DNA of 64,000 nucleotides from CAITWD01 sp963842065 (GTDB lineage: Bacteria; Actinomycetota; Thermoleophilia; Miltoncostaeales; Miltoncostaeaceae), in NCBI GenBank assembly GCA_963842065.1, contig CAWJEW010000003.1, forward strand, positions 310,001-374,000. Direction: 5' to 3'. The first letter of the stretch is position 1. Each line of letters starts with the position of its first letter. Shown piece after piece: positions 1-9,187 of the stretch. A program made the position numbers and the translations under genes. The notes under the pieces were generated by a model. That model saw nothing but the letters and a program-made list of their open reading frames with translations, had not been told where the DNA came from and did no database searches.

Positions 1-152
1 TCGGTCAACCAGTTCCCGGCGTCGTGAGGGTTGGCGGGGACCACCTCGTGGACTAGCACGACCATGACGGCAAAGAGCACCGCGAACAGGATGCCCGCGA
101 TCCCCGCCGAGCGCGGCGTCCGCAGGACTCCCGGGGTAAGCTGGTCGGTCAC
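1..152 (-). CDS. Membrane protein, N-terminal fragment (runs off window start)
   Basis: The first 50 residues of a gene on the minus strand are visible, starting at a GTG at 152-150. After about 16 polar residues (VTDQLTPGVLRTPRSA) comes one clear hydrophobic helix, GIAGILFAVLFAVMVVLV, followed by HEVVPANPHD. This indicates an integral membrane protein, or a membrane-anchored one. Its start overlaps the stop of the recombinase remnant (GTGA). The rest lies outside the window, so the family cannot be named. Confidence 0.55.
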   Translation of the reverse strand, partial: MTDQLTPGVLRTPRSAGIAGILFAVLFAVMVVLVHEVVPANPHDAGNWLT

Positions 153-523
153 GGCACGGCTATTATGACCAGCCGAGGGCCCGCGCGGCGGCGGGCGGGC
201 GGGCACGCCGGGCGGCTTAGATACCCGTCGACCCGTAGGACGCCCGCGCGCGTTAGCTCGCGGTCATCCACCAGAACGTACGAGTAGACGTCAAGCGTCA
301 CGCTCGAGCGAGCGTGGCCGGCGCGTGCGGCGACCTCGGTCGCCGTTAGGCCATCGCGGATCCGCAGCGACAGCTGGCGGTGCCGCAGCTCACGCAACCC
401 GAAGCGTGCCACGCCCGCAGCCTTGCAGGCGCGTCCGAGATCGGTGCGCATTGTGGCCTGCGTGGCGCCCGGGAACGCTGGCGCGTCGAGATCGCGCTCA
501 TCGAGCAGGAAGACCGAGAGTTC
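149..523 (-). pseudogene. Tyrosine recombinase (phage integrase family), C-terminal remnant
   Basis: About 120 codons resemble the C-terminal catalytic domain of tyrosine recombinases. Visible are an RACKAAGV helix, the box LRELRHRQLSL (canonical HxLRH; the first His is Arg here), then GHARSSVTLDVYSYVL with the GH and the presumed nucleophile Tyr. The region is open further upstream to 823, but residues before about 523 look nothing like an integrase in any frame. The SAM-like and N-terminal catalytic parts are therefore missing. Loss of the first box residue and of the N-terminal half argue for a dead remnant of a mobile element. It could instead be a short functional relative, but that is less likely. 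Confidence 0.6.
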
Positions 524-2828
524 GCGAGGCGGCGTGCATGGGCTGAGAAACGCGGAAGGGCCAGGCACCGACGCCCGGCCCAACCACACTGAGCGCCATG
601 CGCACCACTGAAGGCAGTCAGGCGTTCGCGTCTGAGCGTAGCGCGACGACGTGGCCTTGGCATCCCGCGCCGGCGCGGTGCGACGACCATGACGAGGCCG
701 TCTGGTCCGCGGAGCACGCCAAGGGCGACGGATTGCCGAAGCAGGACCGTCCGGCGTGGCTCGCCGAGCAGCGCGGGTCGCGTTCCAGCGATCGGCACAG
801 TGCTGAGCCGTTGACCGAGGCACAATCCGGCGAGCTCACCGAGCGCTACTGCGGCGTCTGCGGCAAACAGATCCCCACTGGCCCGCGACCCGCCGGGCGT
901 GAACATTGTTGCAGAGGACTGCCATTTCGCCGACACCCGCGAGCTGCGCAGCGTGCCATTGGCCGGCACCAATGGGCGTGACGACGCCGAGCATGTTCAA
1001 ATGGCGGCAAGTCTCCCGCAAACCCATGCAGGCGCGATCGTGCATGCCGAGAATCGGGTCACGGACCGTCCAGGGGGCGCTTTTGGCCTGCCATGGGTGC
1101 TCACGTGCTCAACAGTGGCGACCCGTTGGCGGAGACCGCGTGGAAGCACGACGCCCGTCGCTTCGACGAGGCGCGCCTGGCGTCGGCGACCGATCACGCC
1201 GTACGGGGCGCGACCGCGGTAACCGGGACTGCGACTGTGGCGATGAATGGGTACCGCCGCGAAGGACCACTACCGAAGGACCGGCGACCAGTACCTTGCC
1301 GTCTGTCCTCGCCCGTGATCGGCTCGGGGTGCGTAGCCGCCAGCATGGTCCCCGCTCCCGGGTCGCGTGCTTTGCGTGCGCTCGCGAGTCCGGGCCGCGC
1401 CTGCTCTCAATCCCTCCTCGCGCATCGAGGCGCGAGAACTGCGGGCAGGGAAACTGGCCGTCAAGAATTTTCCCCAAGTTGCCGAAAAGCAATTCGCTGG
1501 GACACGCAGACGGCCGACAGGACGCCCTCCCCGTCTGTGAGTGGCGCCCCTCCCGCGGCTTGCAGGACAGCTGCCGGACGGGCGCCACGGGGTCGCTCGG
1601 CAGGGCGTGCCGGGGATCCCGCTGTGCTTGTAACACCTCGCCACAACTCCCCGATCGGCGAGTATCACGCTCCGAGTAGGCAGCGTGGTCTCGTGATGGC
1701 AAGAGCGGTGCGGGCGTGGGCGCCTGCCATCCGGACGGTGATGTCCCTCGACTCTCTCCCGCGCCGCGGACCCGCTCACCCCTCCGGATCAGTTGGGGCT
1801 GGCGGAGGGGTGCGCGTCCCCACCGGGCATTGTCCGCAGCGAGCGGTCGCGCGTGGCCATGTGCAACGTCCGCGTAACCCCGTGCAAGAGGCCAGTCCTA
1901 GTATCGAGACCGTCTCGTCGGCCGATGCACGAGGCGGACGGCCGGCGAGACCTTGGAGTCCAACACCCTGCGCGAGCTGCCCTCAAGCATTCGGTCCCGG
2001 CCGCCCGCGCTCTTGCGCTCGGCGCGCCGAGCCGATCCGGTCCGGCCGTTCCCGAGATGCCGCCGGTGACGATCGGCGTGCCACGCAGGTGGAGAATGCG
2101 TGGCCCGGGGTCGCTGGTGCGGTGCGCGCCTCGGTCGCGACCGCACCAGCTCGAACGACGGAGGATGCGTCAGTCGGTCGCTCGTAGGGACTAGCCAACC
2201 CCCAAATTGCTAGAAACGTAACTCCCCACGGGTCCAGATACGCAACGACTGGTACACGGGCGTCTGCCTGTGCCCGACGCACTCGCCGCCCGGCGCAACG
2301 CGACGAACCGCGTGCAGTCAGCCGACCGACCCCTGACTCCGGCCCGACGTGTTGCCGGTCCACGGCGAACGCTCGCGGTTGGTCGGTCCGCGCGCCCACG
2401 CCGAGCCCGTCCGTACACGGTGCCGCCGACGATCGTCCCGGTCACCGACCTTGCCGCGCGCAGAGCGCGGCAAGGTCGATCAGGCGCCGTTGCTGGCCGC
2501 GCATGCGAAGCCCCTGCGCTCCACGGCCCGCGCGCTGCAGACGGGACTGGAGATCTCCATCGCCAGCATCTGGCGGAACGTTCTGGGCCTCCGCGACATC
2601 GGCATCAAAGACGAGGTCTGCGAGCTCGGCGCGAGCGCGTGCGCCAGTCGTCGTGGACGACATGCCACGACCGCGGCGTCGCGCCGGACACCTCGGCCGT
2701 GCCAGACTTCGTCCGGGGAGACGCGACAATGTCCCAAACGATTCACCTTCGGTTGCTAATACCGCGCTGGACGTGGCCGTCCGTCGTGCGGTGGAGGAAC
2801 GCCACGAGGGCGCACCGGACAGCACTCG
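524..2828. other. Region with no convincing gene
   Basis: Several frames are open because of the high GC content, but none gives a protein with plausible composition or recognisable motifs; they are rich in Arg, Pro and Ser runs. One possible scrap is around 598-981 on the plus strand, which encodes RYCGVCGKQIPTGP, reminiscent of small zinc-finger proteins. I cannot support it as a gene. Next to the integrase remnant, the region is most simply decayed accessory DNA. Confidence 0.5.
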
Positions 2829-3278
2829 ATGCACCACGCTGAGCTTGTCGTACGTCTGTCGCCCCTCGGCGCCGCCCCTGCGTCGGGTGCGCACGTCGAC
2901 GCGATGACAGGGCCGGCGGACTCGGCCGAGTCGACGGCCACGCGATCCGACCGCCACCAGGCCACCCTGGCCCGCTGGCGTGCGCAGGAGTGGTATCGGT
3001 CATGCGCCACGGCGGTAGGGCTCGTCGACGCATGCGCCGTGGTCGACCCGGAGATCACGGCACGCGAGCGCGCGTGGGTCAACGGACGCGTGCGCGCCAC
3101 CGATGGCGTGTCGCGCATGCGTCTGTGGCGCCGCGGTCCGTTTACCTACTCGCTCACGACGGACGCGACGCGGACGGTCGAGAGCGACGGGGTCGTCGCA
3201 TACATCGGCCCCGGGCGGGGTCTAGTTATGCGGCTGGAGATCGCGATCCCCTTCGCAACCAGCGACCTGCCGCTGTAG
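2829..3278 (+). CDS. Hypothetical protein
   Basis: This frame encodes up to 149 residues; an internal ATG at 2904 would give 124. The C-terminal 110 residues have a more natural composition than surrounding frames, with TLARWRAQEWYRSC and an alternating beta-like end (GLVMRLEIAIPFATSDLPL). No family is recognised, no signal peptide or membrane helix is seen, and no strong ribosome binding site decides the start. It ends 12 bp from the convergent cysM-like gene. It may be real or chance. Confidence 0.3.
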   Translation: MHHAELVVRLSPLGAAPASGAHVDAMTGPADSAESTATRSDRHQATLARWRAQEWYRSCATAVGLVDACAVVDPEITARERAWVNGRVRATDGVSRMRLWRRGPFTYSLTTDATRTVESDGVVAYIGPGRGLVMRLEIAIPFATSDLPL

Positions 3279-3290
3279 TACACGGGCGGG

Positions 3291-4262
3291 TCAGGAACGG
3301 CGGACCTGCGGGCCGCCTGTCGGTACCCGTCCGGTGAGTGGAGCCTCATCTGGCGCAGTGAGCCCTGAGGACAGGTACTTCCAGCCACCGTCGAAAATCA
3401 TGCCGATGATCGTTCCTGTCGCGAGCGATTCAGCAACCTGCACGCACGTGTGCATGACCGCACCGGACGAGGGGCCCACGAAGATGCCCTCCTCCCGCGC
3501 GAGACGACGCGACATCGCGATGGCTTGGTCGCTGGTCACAACGTGCCTGTTGTCGAGGAGACGCAGGTCAAGGACGGGCGGCACGAACCCGTCGCTGAGA
3601 CTGCGCAGTCCGTCAATGTGGTGGCCCGGAACAGGCTCGCAGCTGACGACGGTGACCGGTCGGGCGTGCTCCCTGAAGCGTCGTGCGCACCCCATCAAGG
3701 TGCCCCCCGACCCGATACCGGCGACGAAGACGTCGATCTGTGGACAATCACGCAGGATCTCCCGTGAGGTCGTCGCCCAGTGGGCGGCGGGATTGGCGGG
3801 GTTTCCGTACTGGTATGGCATATAGAGCCGGTGCCGGGCCGCGATGCGCTCGGCGACCTCGATGGCGCCCGTGGACCCGCGAGCGCCATCGGTGGGAACA
3901 ATCTCGGCGCCGAATGCCTCGAGCATGGCCATTCGTTCGGCGGTGGCATCCTCGGGAATGACCGCCACGAGCCGGTAGCCCCTGAGGCGGCAGATCATCG
4001 CGAGGGCGATGCCGGTGTTCCCTGACGTGGGCTCGATGATCGTGTCACCGGGCGCGATCAGGCCGCGACGTTCGGCCACATTCATCATGGCCTGCGCGAT
4101 GCGATCCTTGCTCGATCCCGAGGGGTTGGTCGTCTCGAGCTTCGCGAGCAGGCGAACACCGGGGTGGGGAGTCAGCCGGGTGAGCTCCACCAGCGGCGTG
4201 TCGCCGATCGTACCGAGGACGTTGGGGTGTCGCGTCGCCGAGTGATGTGATTCAACCTGCAC
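3291..4262 (-). CDS. cysM: Cysteine synthase family protein, CysM (O-phosphoserine sulfhydrylase)-like
   Basis: Fold type II PLP enzyme of about 323 residues, which normally replaces the O-acetyl or O-phospho group of activated serine with sulfide. Visible are the PLP lysine in NPSGSSKDR (about residue 52), the substrate loop PTSGNTG (79-84), the phosphate-binding GIGSGGTLMG and the C-terminal FVGPSSGA. YQYGNPANP, GLRSLSDGFVPP (with the Arg associated with phosphoserine use in mycobacterial CysM) and GGWKYLSSG point to the CysM branch rather than CysK. The start chosen is the GTG at 4262, 29 bp after the DUF2877 gene; the longer frame begins with TTG inside that gene. It is the last gene of an operon with the DUF1116/DUF2877 carbamoyltransferase subunits. 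Inference: it may act in that pathway, for example with cyanide or another nucleophile, rather than in bulk cysteine synthesis. Confidence 0.88.
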   Translation of the reverse strand: MQVESHHSATRHPNVLGTIGDTPLVELTRLTPHPGVRLLAKLETTNPSGSSKDRIAQAMMNVAERRGLIAPGDTIIEPTSGNTGIALAMICRLRGYRLVAVIPEDATAERMAMLEAFGAEIVPTDGARGSTGAIEVAERIAARHRLYMPYQYGNPANPAAHWATTSREILRDCPQIDVFVAGIGSGGTLMGCARRFREHARPVTVVSCEPVPGHHIDGLRSLSDGFVPPVLDLRLLDNRHVVTSDQAIAMSRRLAREEGIFVGPSSGAVMHTCVQVAESLATGTIIGMIFDGGWKYLSSGLTAPDEAPLTGRVPTGGPQVRRS

Positions 4263-4291
4263 GGAAGTGCCAGGGACTCCCCGTGACGCTC

Positions 4292-5179
4292 TCACCGCGG
4301 ATCCAGATGGTACGCCGCGCCACAACCGTCGGGATGTACGCGTGGCGCCGACGCGACGGGAGCGATCATGGTCACAGGCGCCGGCCTCCCGGCGGCGTCC
4401 GGTCCCCGGTCACGGCCTGCGGGCTCCAGGCTGCGCCGTCGCAGCGCGGCGTCCATTCCCCAGCAGAGCGCGGCCCCCGAGCTCGCGCCCCATCCGCTCA
4501 GCGCACGCGCCCGCTGCACCACCACACTCAGCTCGGCGCCGCGCACCGCGGCCATGAGCCGGGCTGCGACGTCCACCAGTTCGCCACGCGCCGCGCAGTG
4601 CAGGTAGGCAAGACCCAGCGGTGTCGCACGCGCACGCGCGAGCTCCAGGACGGTGTCCGGATCAACCGCGGCATCCGCCCGGCGCCACGCGCAGTATCCG
4701 GCCAGGATGTCGTCGCCGGTCGGCGTCAGCCCATCTCCGCGCCCGGCCAGCGCGACGACCGCGGCGGCCGTCTCGCCCGCTGCGAGCGCGGCGAGACCCG
4801 GGAGGAGCGCCGCCGGCGGGCGCGGCAGGGTGGCGCATGCGCATGCCATCGTCGCGGCGGCGTCGGGTGCACATTCCGGCATGAGCGGGACCGGGTCGAC
4901 GCGTACCTCGCGCACATCGATCTGATCCGCTCCGATGCTGAGAACGCCGTCGCTGACCCCCACCGGCTCGCCGGGGCGCCACTGCGTCCGGACAGCCCGT
5001 GCCAGTTGCAGGCTCAACGGTCCGAGGAGCGCCCGTGGCCCGGTGACGAGCAGCCATTGCCCGGTGGTGGTGGTGACGTAGACCCCGCCCGCGACGCCGA
5101 CGGCAACGGTGCCGGCCATGCCGTCGCCGATCGTGCGCCAGGCGCCGGGCCCGGCGCGGACGCCGCGGTCAGTGATCAT
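4292..5179 (-). CDS. DUF2877 protein, YlbF/AllH-like subunit of an oxamate carbamoyltransferase-type enzyme
   Basis: The 295-residue protein carries the hallmark GDGLTPTGDDILAGY at about residues 149-163, which defines the DUF2877 family. In E. coli the homologue YlbF works with FdrA and YlbE as AllH of oxamate carbamoyltransferase. The N-terminal half is beta-rich with repeated Val/Thr, the middle is Ala-rich helical. The ATG start overlaps the end of the upstream DUF1116 gene by 11 bp, so the two are coupled. The C-terminal 45 residues (after about 250) are Pro/Arg-rich and look like an extension. The FdrA homologue lies on the other strand at 13-14.5 kb. Confidence 0.85.
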   Translation of the reverse strand: MITDRGVRAGPGAWRTIGDGMAGTVAVGVAGGVYVTTTTGQWLLVTGPRALLGPLSLQLARAVRTQWRPGEPVGVSDGVLSIGADQIDVREVRVDPVPLMPECAPDAAATMACACATLPRPPAALLPGLAALAAGETAAAVVALAGRGDGLTPTGDDILAGYCAWRRADAAVDPDTVLELARARATPLGLAYLHCAARGELVDVAARLMAAVRGAELSVVVQRARALSGWGASSGAALCWGMDAALRRRSLEPAGRDRGPDAAGRPAPVTMIAPVASAPRVHPDGCGAAYHLDPR

Positions 5180-6575
5180 CGAGGGCGTCAGCCAGTGCGG
5201 TCAGCGCGTCACGAAACGGCGCGATCGGCTGATGTGCTATTCCGGCACCGATCTGACCGGCGCCGGAGCTGTTGTGCAGTACGCCAGTCGTGATTTGCGG
5301 CGTGACACCGAGTTCCACGACCGAGCGGGCGTCGATGCCGACCGGAGTCCCCGCGCCGTCGAGTGCCGGAAGCTGGAACCGCGTCGATCTGGCGACGCAG
5401 ATGTCGGCCATCTCCCTCCCGCGCCGCATGGTGTCGGCGGCGGTGCCTCCGAAGAAGCCGGCGACCGCGGGGGCCGCCGCCAACGCCATGCCTCCGAGAC
5501 CGATGCATTCGATCACGGCGGAATCGCCGATGTCGAGCGCCGCGTCGTGCGGGCTGAATCCCTTGGTCAACAACGCGTCCTGCACCGGGGCCGCGGGGGC
5601 GATGAACCATCGTCCCGGGAGGCCGGCCAGCTGGATTCCCACGTCGGTACCGTTGCGGGAAATCAGGGAGACGACGCTTGAGTCCACGACCTGCTGACCT
5701 GCGAGCGACGCGCACTTCGACGCCGCCATCGTCAGCGTCAAGAAGAAGTGGTGATTGGATGCCATGAACGCCGCCGTCGCCTCGGCGCCGAGGGCGGCCA
5801 GGCCGGCGGCAAAATCCCGCAGCAGCAGGTTTCCGGTGGCCTGCGACCGCATATGCAGTTCATCGCCCATCTGCAGCCCCTGCGCGGCCAGCGCGAAGAC
5901 GTCAACCGGTCCGGTCCGTGTGATCAGGTCAGCAAGCGTCGGGCCGACTACGTCACGGAAGAACCGCAGCCGCTCGATCGCGGCATCCCCCCCGACGCCA
6001 AACCACAGCGTGTCCCCTGGGCCCTCGTTCAGCGTCGCGTGCCCGCGCAGCCCGGTAGCGGGGTCTTCCACAACCCATACCTGCATCGACGGCGAGCAAA
6101 TGCCGGTCATCGGGCCCACGTGACCGTGCTCGTTGCCGCTGGCGAGCGCGATGGCTCCGCTCGCCAGCAGCGCCTCGGCAGACGCGCGATCGTCGGCCCA
6201 CGCTTCGAAGAGGGTGGCGGCGACCATCGCCCGTCGCTGCGGATCGCACACGCGACCCCACGCGATGGGCGGTCCGGAGTGCAGCAGGCGCCGGCCCTCG
6301 GCCAACCACGGCAGCACGTCGCCGGCGGGCGCCACCGTGACGGCCCGCGGGCGCGCCGCCTCGATGCGTGCGACCACGTCCCGGTTCGCCTCGGCGACGC
6401 GATCCCCATGCGTGCCCCAGAGACGCGTCAGGAGTTCGACGGTCTCGGGGTCGCCGTCGGCAGGCGGAGACCAGTCGACCTCGGTCGATGGTGCGCCCTG
6501 GTCCCGGACGGCCTCGGCAAACGCCTCCAGCCCGACGTTGATGCTCGAGACGCGCCGGAAGATCTCCGCGGTCAC
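5169..6575 (-). CDS. DUF1116 protein, YlbE/AllG-like subunit of an oxamate carbamoyltransferase-type enzyme
   Basis: A 468-residue protein of the DUF1116 (YlbE) family. The sequence shows family-typical blocks: NVGLEAFAEAV near the N-terminus, GNEHGHVGPMTGI, TLNEGPGD, the conserved QGLQMGDELHMRSQATGN, MASNHHFFL, and DSSVVSLISRNGTDVGI. With FdrA and a DUF2877 protein, the E. coli homologue catalyses phosphorolysis of oxalurate to oxamate and carbamoyl phosphate. GTG start at 6575, with GGAG a few bases upstream. The divergent AIR-synthase-like gene begins only 36 bp away, so the two promoters must be compact or one gene must be read from elsewhere. First gene of the DUF1116-DUF2877-cysM operon. 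Confidence 0.88.
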   Translation of the reverse strand: MTAEIFRRVSSINVGLEAFAEAVRDQGAPSTEVDWSPPADGDPETVELLTRLWGTHGDRVAEANRDVVARIEAARPRAVTVAPAGDVLPWLAEGRRLLHSGPPIAWGRVCDPQRRAMVAATLFEAWADDRASAEALLASGAIALASGNEHGHVGPMTGICSPSMQVWVVEDPATGLRGHATLNEGPGDTLWFGVGGDAAIERLRFFRDVVGPTLADLITRTGPVDVFALAAQGLQMGDELHMRSQATGNLLLRDFAAGLAALGAEATAAFMASNHHFFLTLTMAASKCASLAGQQVVDSSVVSLISRNGTDVGIQLAGLPGRWFIAPAAPVQDALLTKGFSPHDAALDIGDSAVIECIGLGGMALAAAPAVAGFFGGTAADTMRRGREMADICVARSTRFQLPALDGAGTPVGIDARSVVELGVTPQITTGVLHNSSGAGQIGAGIAHQPIAPFRDALTALADALDDH

Positions 6576-6611
6576 CGCGTCTCCGATCGTGTGGTTTCAT
6601 TGGGGTCATCC

Positions 6612-7565
6612 ATGGCCGCGCACATCGACTCCCTCGAGCATCTCGTGATCGTCGTGCGCGAGGCTCCGGGCCTTCGGTCGAAGCGCGATCTGACCCTGTT
6701 GAGCCGACTCGGGGTTCGGGCGGGTGACGATGGTGCCGTCATCCCGTTCGGCGACGCGTTCCTGATCATGTGCGCTGAGGCAATTGCGCCCGACCTTGCC
6801 CGCGAGAATCCACATGCGGCCGGCGTGGCCGCCGTCGCCACGAATGTGGCGGACGTGCGCGCGATGGGTGGTCGCCCGATCGCCCTGGTGGACACCATCG
6901 TCAGTCCGGACCGCGGGCACGCAGAAGCGGTCCTCGATGGGATCGCAGGGGCGTCGGAGCTCTTTGGGGTCCCGGTTGTCGGCGGCCATCTGACCATCGG
7001 CGGGCCCGCCGCGGTGTCGGCCGCCTGCACGGGGACCGCACGCGTCCCGCTGCACGCATCCGCAGCACGCCCCGGCGACGCGCTGCTCGTGGCCGTGTGC
7101 ACGGACGGAGCGTACGTCGGTGACGCGCCCTTCTTCAGCTCGCTGCGGACACGGGATCCGGAGCTGCTGCGCACCGACGGCGAGGTTCTGGCACTGCTCG
7201 CCGAGCGCGGTCTGATCCACGCGTGCAGGGACATCTCGATGCCGGGGGTCGCCGGCTCGATGCTCCAGATGCTCGAACTTGCCGAGTGCGGTGCGCAGCT
7301 GGCGGTCGACCGCCTGCCCCGACCCGCCGAGGTCGCGCTGGATCGCTGGCTGGTGACGTTTCCCAGCTTCGGGTTCATCATGGCCGCGCCACCCGACATG
7401 GTGTCCGATGTCATCGCCGCGTTTACGGACCGAGCGATCGCCTGCGCGCACTGCGGCGAGTTCACGACGGGCCGGTCGCTGGTCCTGAGCGACGGTGCGG
7501 TCCGGCGAGAAGCCTGGGACCTCGCGCGCGAACCGCTCACTGCGACTGGCATCTCGTCAGGGTGA
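6612..7565 (+). CDS. AIR synthase-related protein, Sll0787 family (Nit1C-type cluster)
   Basis: A 317-residue PurM/ThiL/SelD-like ATP-binding protein. Visible are the N-terminal beta-strand with GDDGAVIPFGD (metal/ATP-binding in ThiL-like enzymes), the conserved ATNVADVRAMGGRPIAL helix, GVPVVGGHLT, a second domain after about residue 150, and DISMPGVAGSMLQMLE. The combination with a radical SAM, a GNAT and an Sll0783-family protein next door marks it as the Sll0787-type member of the conserved Nit1C cluster. Its phosphoryl-transfer substrate is unknown. It is divergent from DUF1116 and overlaps the convergent GNAT gene by 29 bp at the 3' ends. Confidence 0.85.
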   Translation: MAAHIDSLEHLVIVVREAPGLRSKRDLTLLSRLGVRAGDDGAVIPFGDAFLIMCAEAIAPDLARENPHAAGVAAVATNVADVRAMGGRPIALVDTIVSPDRGHAEAVLDGIAGASELFGVPVVGGHLTIGGPAAVSAACTGTARVPLHASAARPGDALLVAVCTDGAYVGDAPFFSSLRTRDPELLRTDGEVLALLAERGLIHACRDISMPGVAGSMLQMLELAECGAQLAVDRLPRPAEVALDRWLVTFPSFGFIMAAPPDMVSDVIAAFTDRAIACAHCGEFTTGRSLVLSDGAVRREAWDLAREPLTATGISSG

Positions 7566-8061
7566 TCGACATGGGCTGGTGCGCCAGACCGTGATACTCG
7601 ACCGGTCCACCCACCGTCGCCCAGCCGAGGCTGTCAAAAAAGGACACGTTCAGCAGCTGGATCATCGCGGTCATGCGCTGACCGCCCAGGCTGCTCGCCG
7701 TCACGACCGCGAACCGCACCAGCCGTGCACCGAGCATCCCGCGCCTCCGGAACTCCGGCAGGATGGCCAGGCGATCGCCCGACCAGGTCAGGGCATCTGG
7801 GCCGGGGTACAGGCGGACCGCCCCAACCACGCGCCCGCCGACGAGGGCAACGGCATGCAGCACGCCCGGCTCGTCGTCGTGCATGTCGCGGTCGGAACCG
7901 CCGAAGATGCCCTGCTCACTGACGAAGACCGCGTGGCGGACCCGGAAGTGCCCATCCCAGTCCTCCGGTCCCGCAACCAGTCGGCATGTCGCCGACTCCG
8001 GCGCGGGTGCGACGTCACTCAGCAGGGACGCGGTCGGCGTCGAGCTGCTGTACGAGCTCAC
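7537..8061 (-). CDS. GNAT N-acetyltransferase, MSMEG_0567/Sll0786 family
   Basis: A 174-residue GNAT fold protein. HFRVRHAVFVSEQGIF, then VVGAVRLYP, the acetyl-CoA loop LPEFRRRGMLGARLVRF (Q/RxxGxG/A type) and a terminal VEYHGLAHQPMSI block fit the acetyltransferase always found in Nit1C clusters. The start is uncertain: the GTG at 8061 overlaps the radical SAM gene by 47 bp, and the GNAT domain proper begins near residue 25. It is the last gene of the five-gene minus-strand arm and overlaps the 3' end of the AIR-synthase-like gene. The acceptor substrate is unknown. Confidence 0.85.
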   Translation of the reverse strand: MSSYSSSTPTASLLSDVAPAPESATCRLVAGPEDWDGHFRVRHAVFVSEQGIFGGSDRDMHDDEPGVLHAVALVGGRVVGAVRLYPGPDALTWSGDRLAILPEFRRRGMLGARLVRFAVVTASSLGGQRMTAMIQLLNVSFFDSLGWATVGGPVEYHGLAHQPMSITLTRCQSQ

Positions 8062-9187
8062 GCACCTGCTCCTTCTTGATGAGTCGTTCCCATGCCGACA
8101 GGCCCGAACAGGCCTGGCACCGCGCGCAGCCCGCTCTTGCGTCGAGATGGTTCATGTCGTGCTCGGCCAGCATGGCCGAGACACTGCGATAGATGTCGGC
8201 GACGTAGTCCGGATCGGGCGCCGACGCGTCCTGCAAGATGGCTCCGGGGACGGGCCGCAATGGGACAACGAACGGGTACACGCCCATCTCGATCGCCCGG
8301 CGGCAGCCTGCCTCGATCAGCTCGCGCCGCTCTCCCATGCCCAGGATGACGTACGTCGTGACCGCCCCGCGGCCGAAGACTTCCACCGCACGGGCCCAGG
8401 CCTGGAAATAGCCGTCGACGCCCAGCACCGCTTTGCCGGGGGCGACCCGCGCAAGGACCTCGGGGTCGAACGTCTCGACATGCATGCCGACCGCGTCGAC
8501 GCCGGCGTCCCGGACCTCCTCGAGTACGCTGAGGTCGCTCGGCGGCTCGAACTGCACCTGGATCGGCAGTCCGGAGGCGTCCTTGATCGCGCTTGCGCAT
8601 CTGCTGATGTAGAGGGCGCCCCGGTCGCTGCGGTTGACCGAGCCCGTCGTGAGGGTCACGTCGACGGCGCCATCGAGGTCCTTGGCGGCGCGGCAGACCT
8701 CGGCAAGCTGCTCAGGTGTCTTCACCGGGATGGTCTGTGCACCGCGGGTCAGCTCGATGCCGCAAAAGTGGCATTGCTCACTCGTGCCCCAGTAGATGCA
8801 GCGCTGAACGACGGTCGAGGCCACCGAGTCCAGGTGGAGCAGGGCAATCTTCCAAAACGGGATGCCGTCGTCGGTCTCCAGGTCGTAGAACCGGGGACGG
8901 GGCGGGACCATGGCCGGTCCCACGCGTGCGCCGCCGCGCCACAGCTCGCCCCCGCTATCGCTCAGTCGCAGCACGTAGGGCGAATGCGCCACATAGCCGG
9001 CGTGCATCGGGACCGTCAGGGGCAGTCCGCGCACCCAGAGAAAGCCCGCGTCAGAGGGTCCGGCGCCGCCACGACGGGACTGGACCCCCGCCACCTCGGA
9101 GCCGGCCCGCTCATCCTCAACGCGCACGCCGAGCGACTGCAGCTCGACGAGCAGGCGCCGATCGTCGATCTCGAGACGATCAGCCAC
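8015..9187 (-). CDS. Radical SAM protein, MSMEG_0568 family
   Basis: About 390 residues starting at a GTG at 9187 that overlaps the amidohydrolase stop by 8 bp. The cluster motif is atypical: CIYWGTSEQCHFC gives CX8CX2C (about residues 130, 139, 142) rather than CX3CX2C, as in the MSMEG_0568 family of Nit1C clusters. Downstream are SAM/barrel elements: LTTGSVNRSDRGA, IQVQFEPP, VGMHVETFDPEVL and TYVILGMGE. A second Cys set, CARCQAC (CX2CX2C), near the C-terminus may bind another metal centre. The reaction is unknown; the family is required alongside the nitrilase for cyanide assimilation in other bacteria, which is family knowledge rather than something seen here. Confidence 0.9.
   Translation of the reverse strand: MADRLEIDDRRLLVELQSLGVRVEDERAGSEVAGVQSRRGGAGPSDAGFLWVRGLPLTVPMHAGYVAHSPYVLRLSDSGGELWRGGARVGPAMVPPRPRFYDLETDDGIPFWKIALLHLDSVASTVVQRCIYWGTSEQCHFCGIELTRGAQTIPVKTPEQLAEVCRAAKDLDGAVDVTLTTGSVNRSDRGALYISRCASAIKDASGLPIQVQFEPPSDLSVLEEVRDAGVDAVGMHVETFDPEVLARVAPGKAVLGVDGYFQAWARAVEVFGRGAVTTYVILGMGERRELIEAGCRRAIEMGVYPFVVPLRPVPGAILQDASAPDPDYVADIYRSVSAMLAEHDMNHLDARAGCARCQACSGLSAWERLIKKEQVRELVQQLDADRVPAE

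Noticed and set aside
1093..2187. Long plus-strand open frame of 364 codons
   Set aside because: Composition is Arg/Pro/Ser-rich without motifs, hydrophobic core pattern or ribosome site; other frames are equally open because of GC content.
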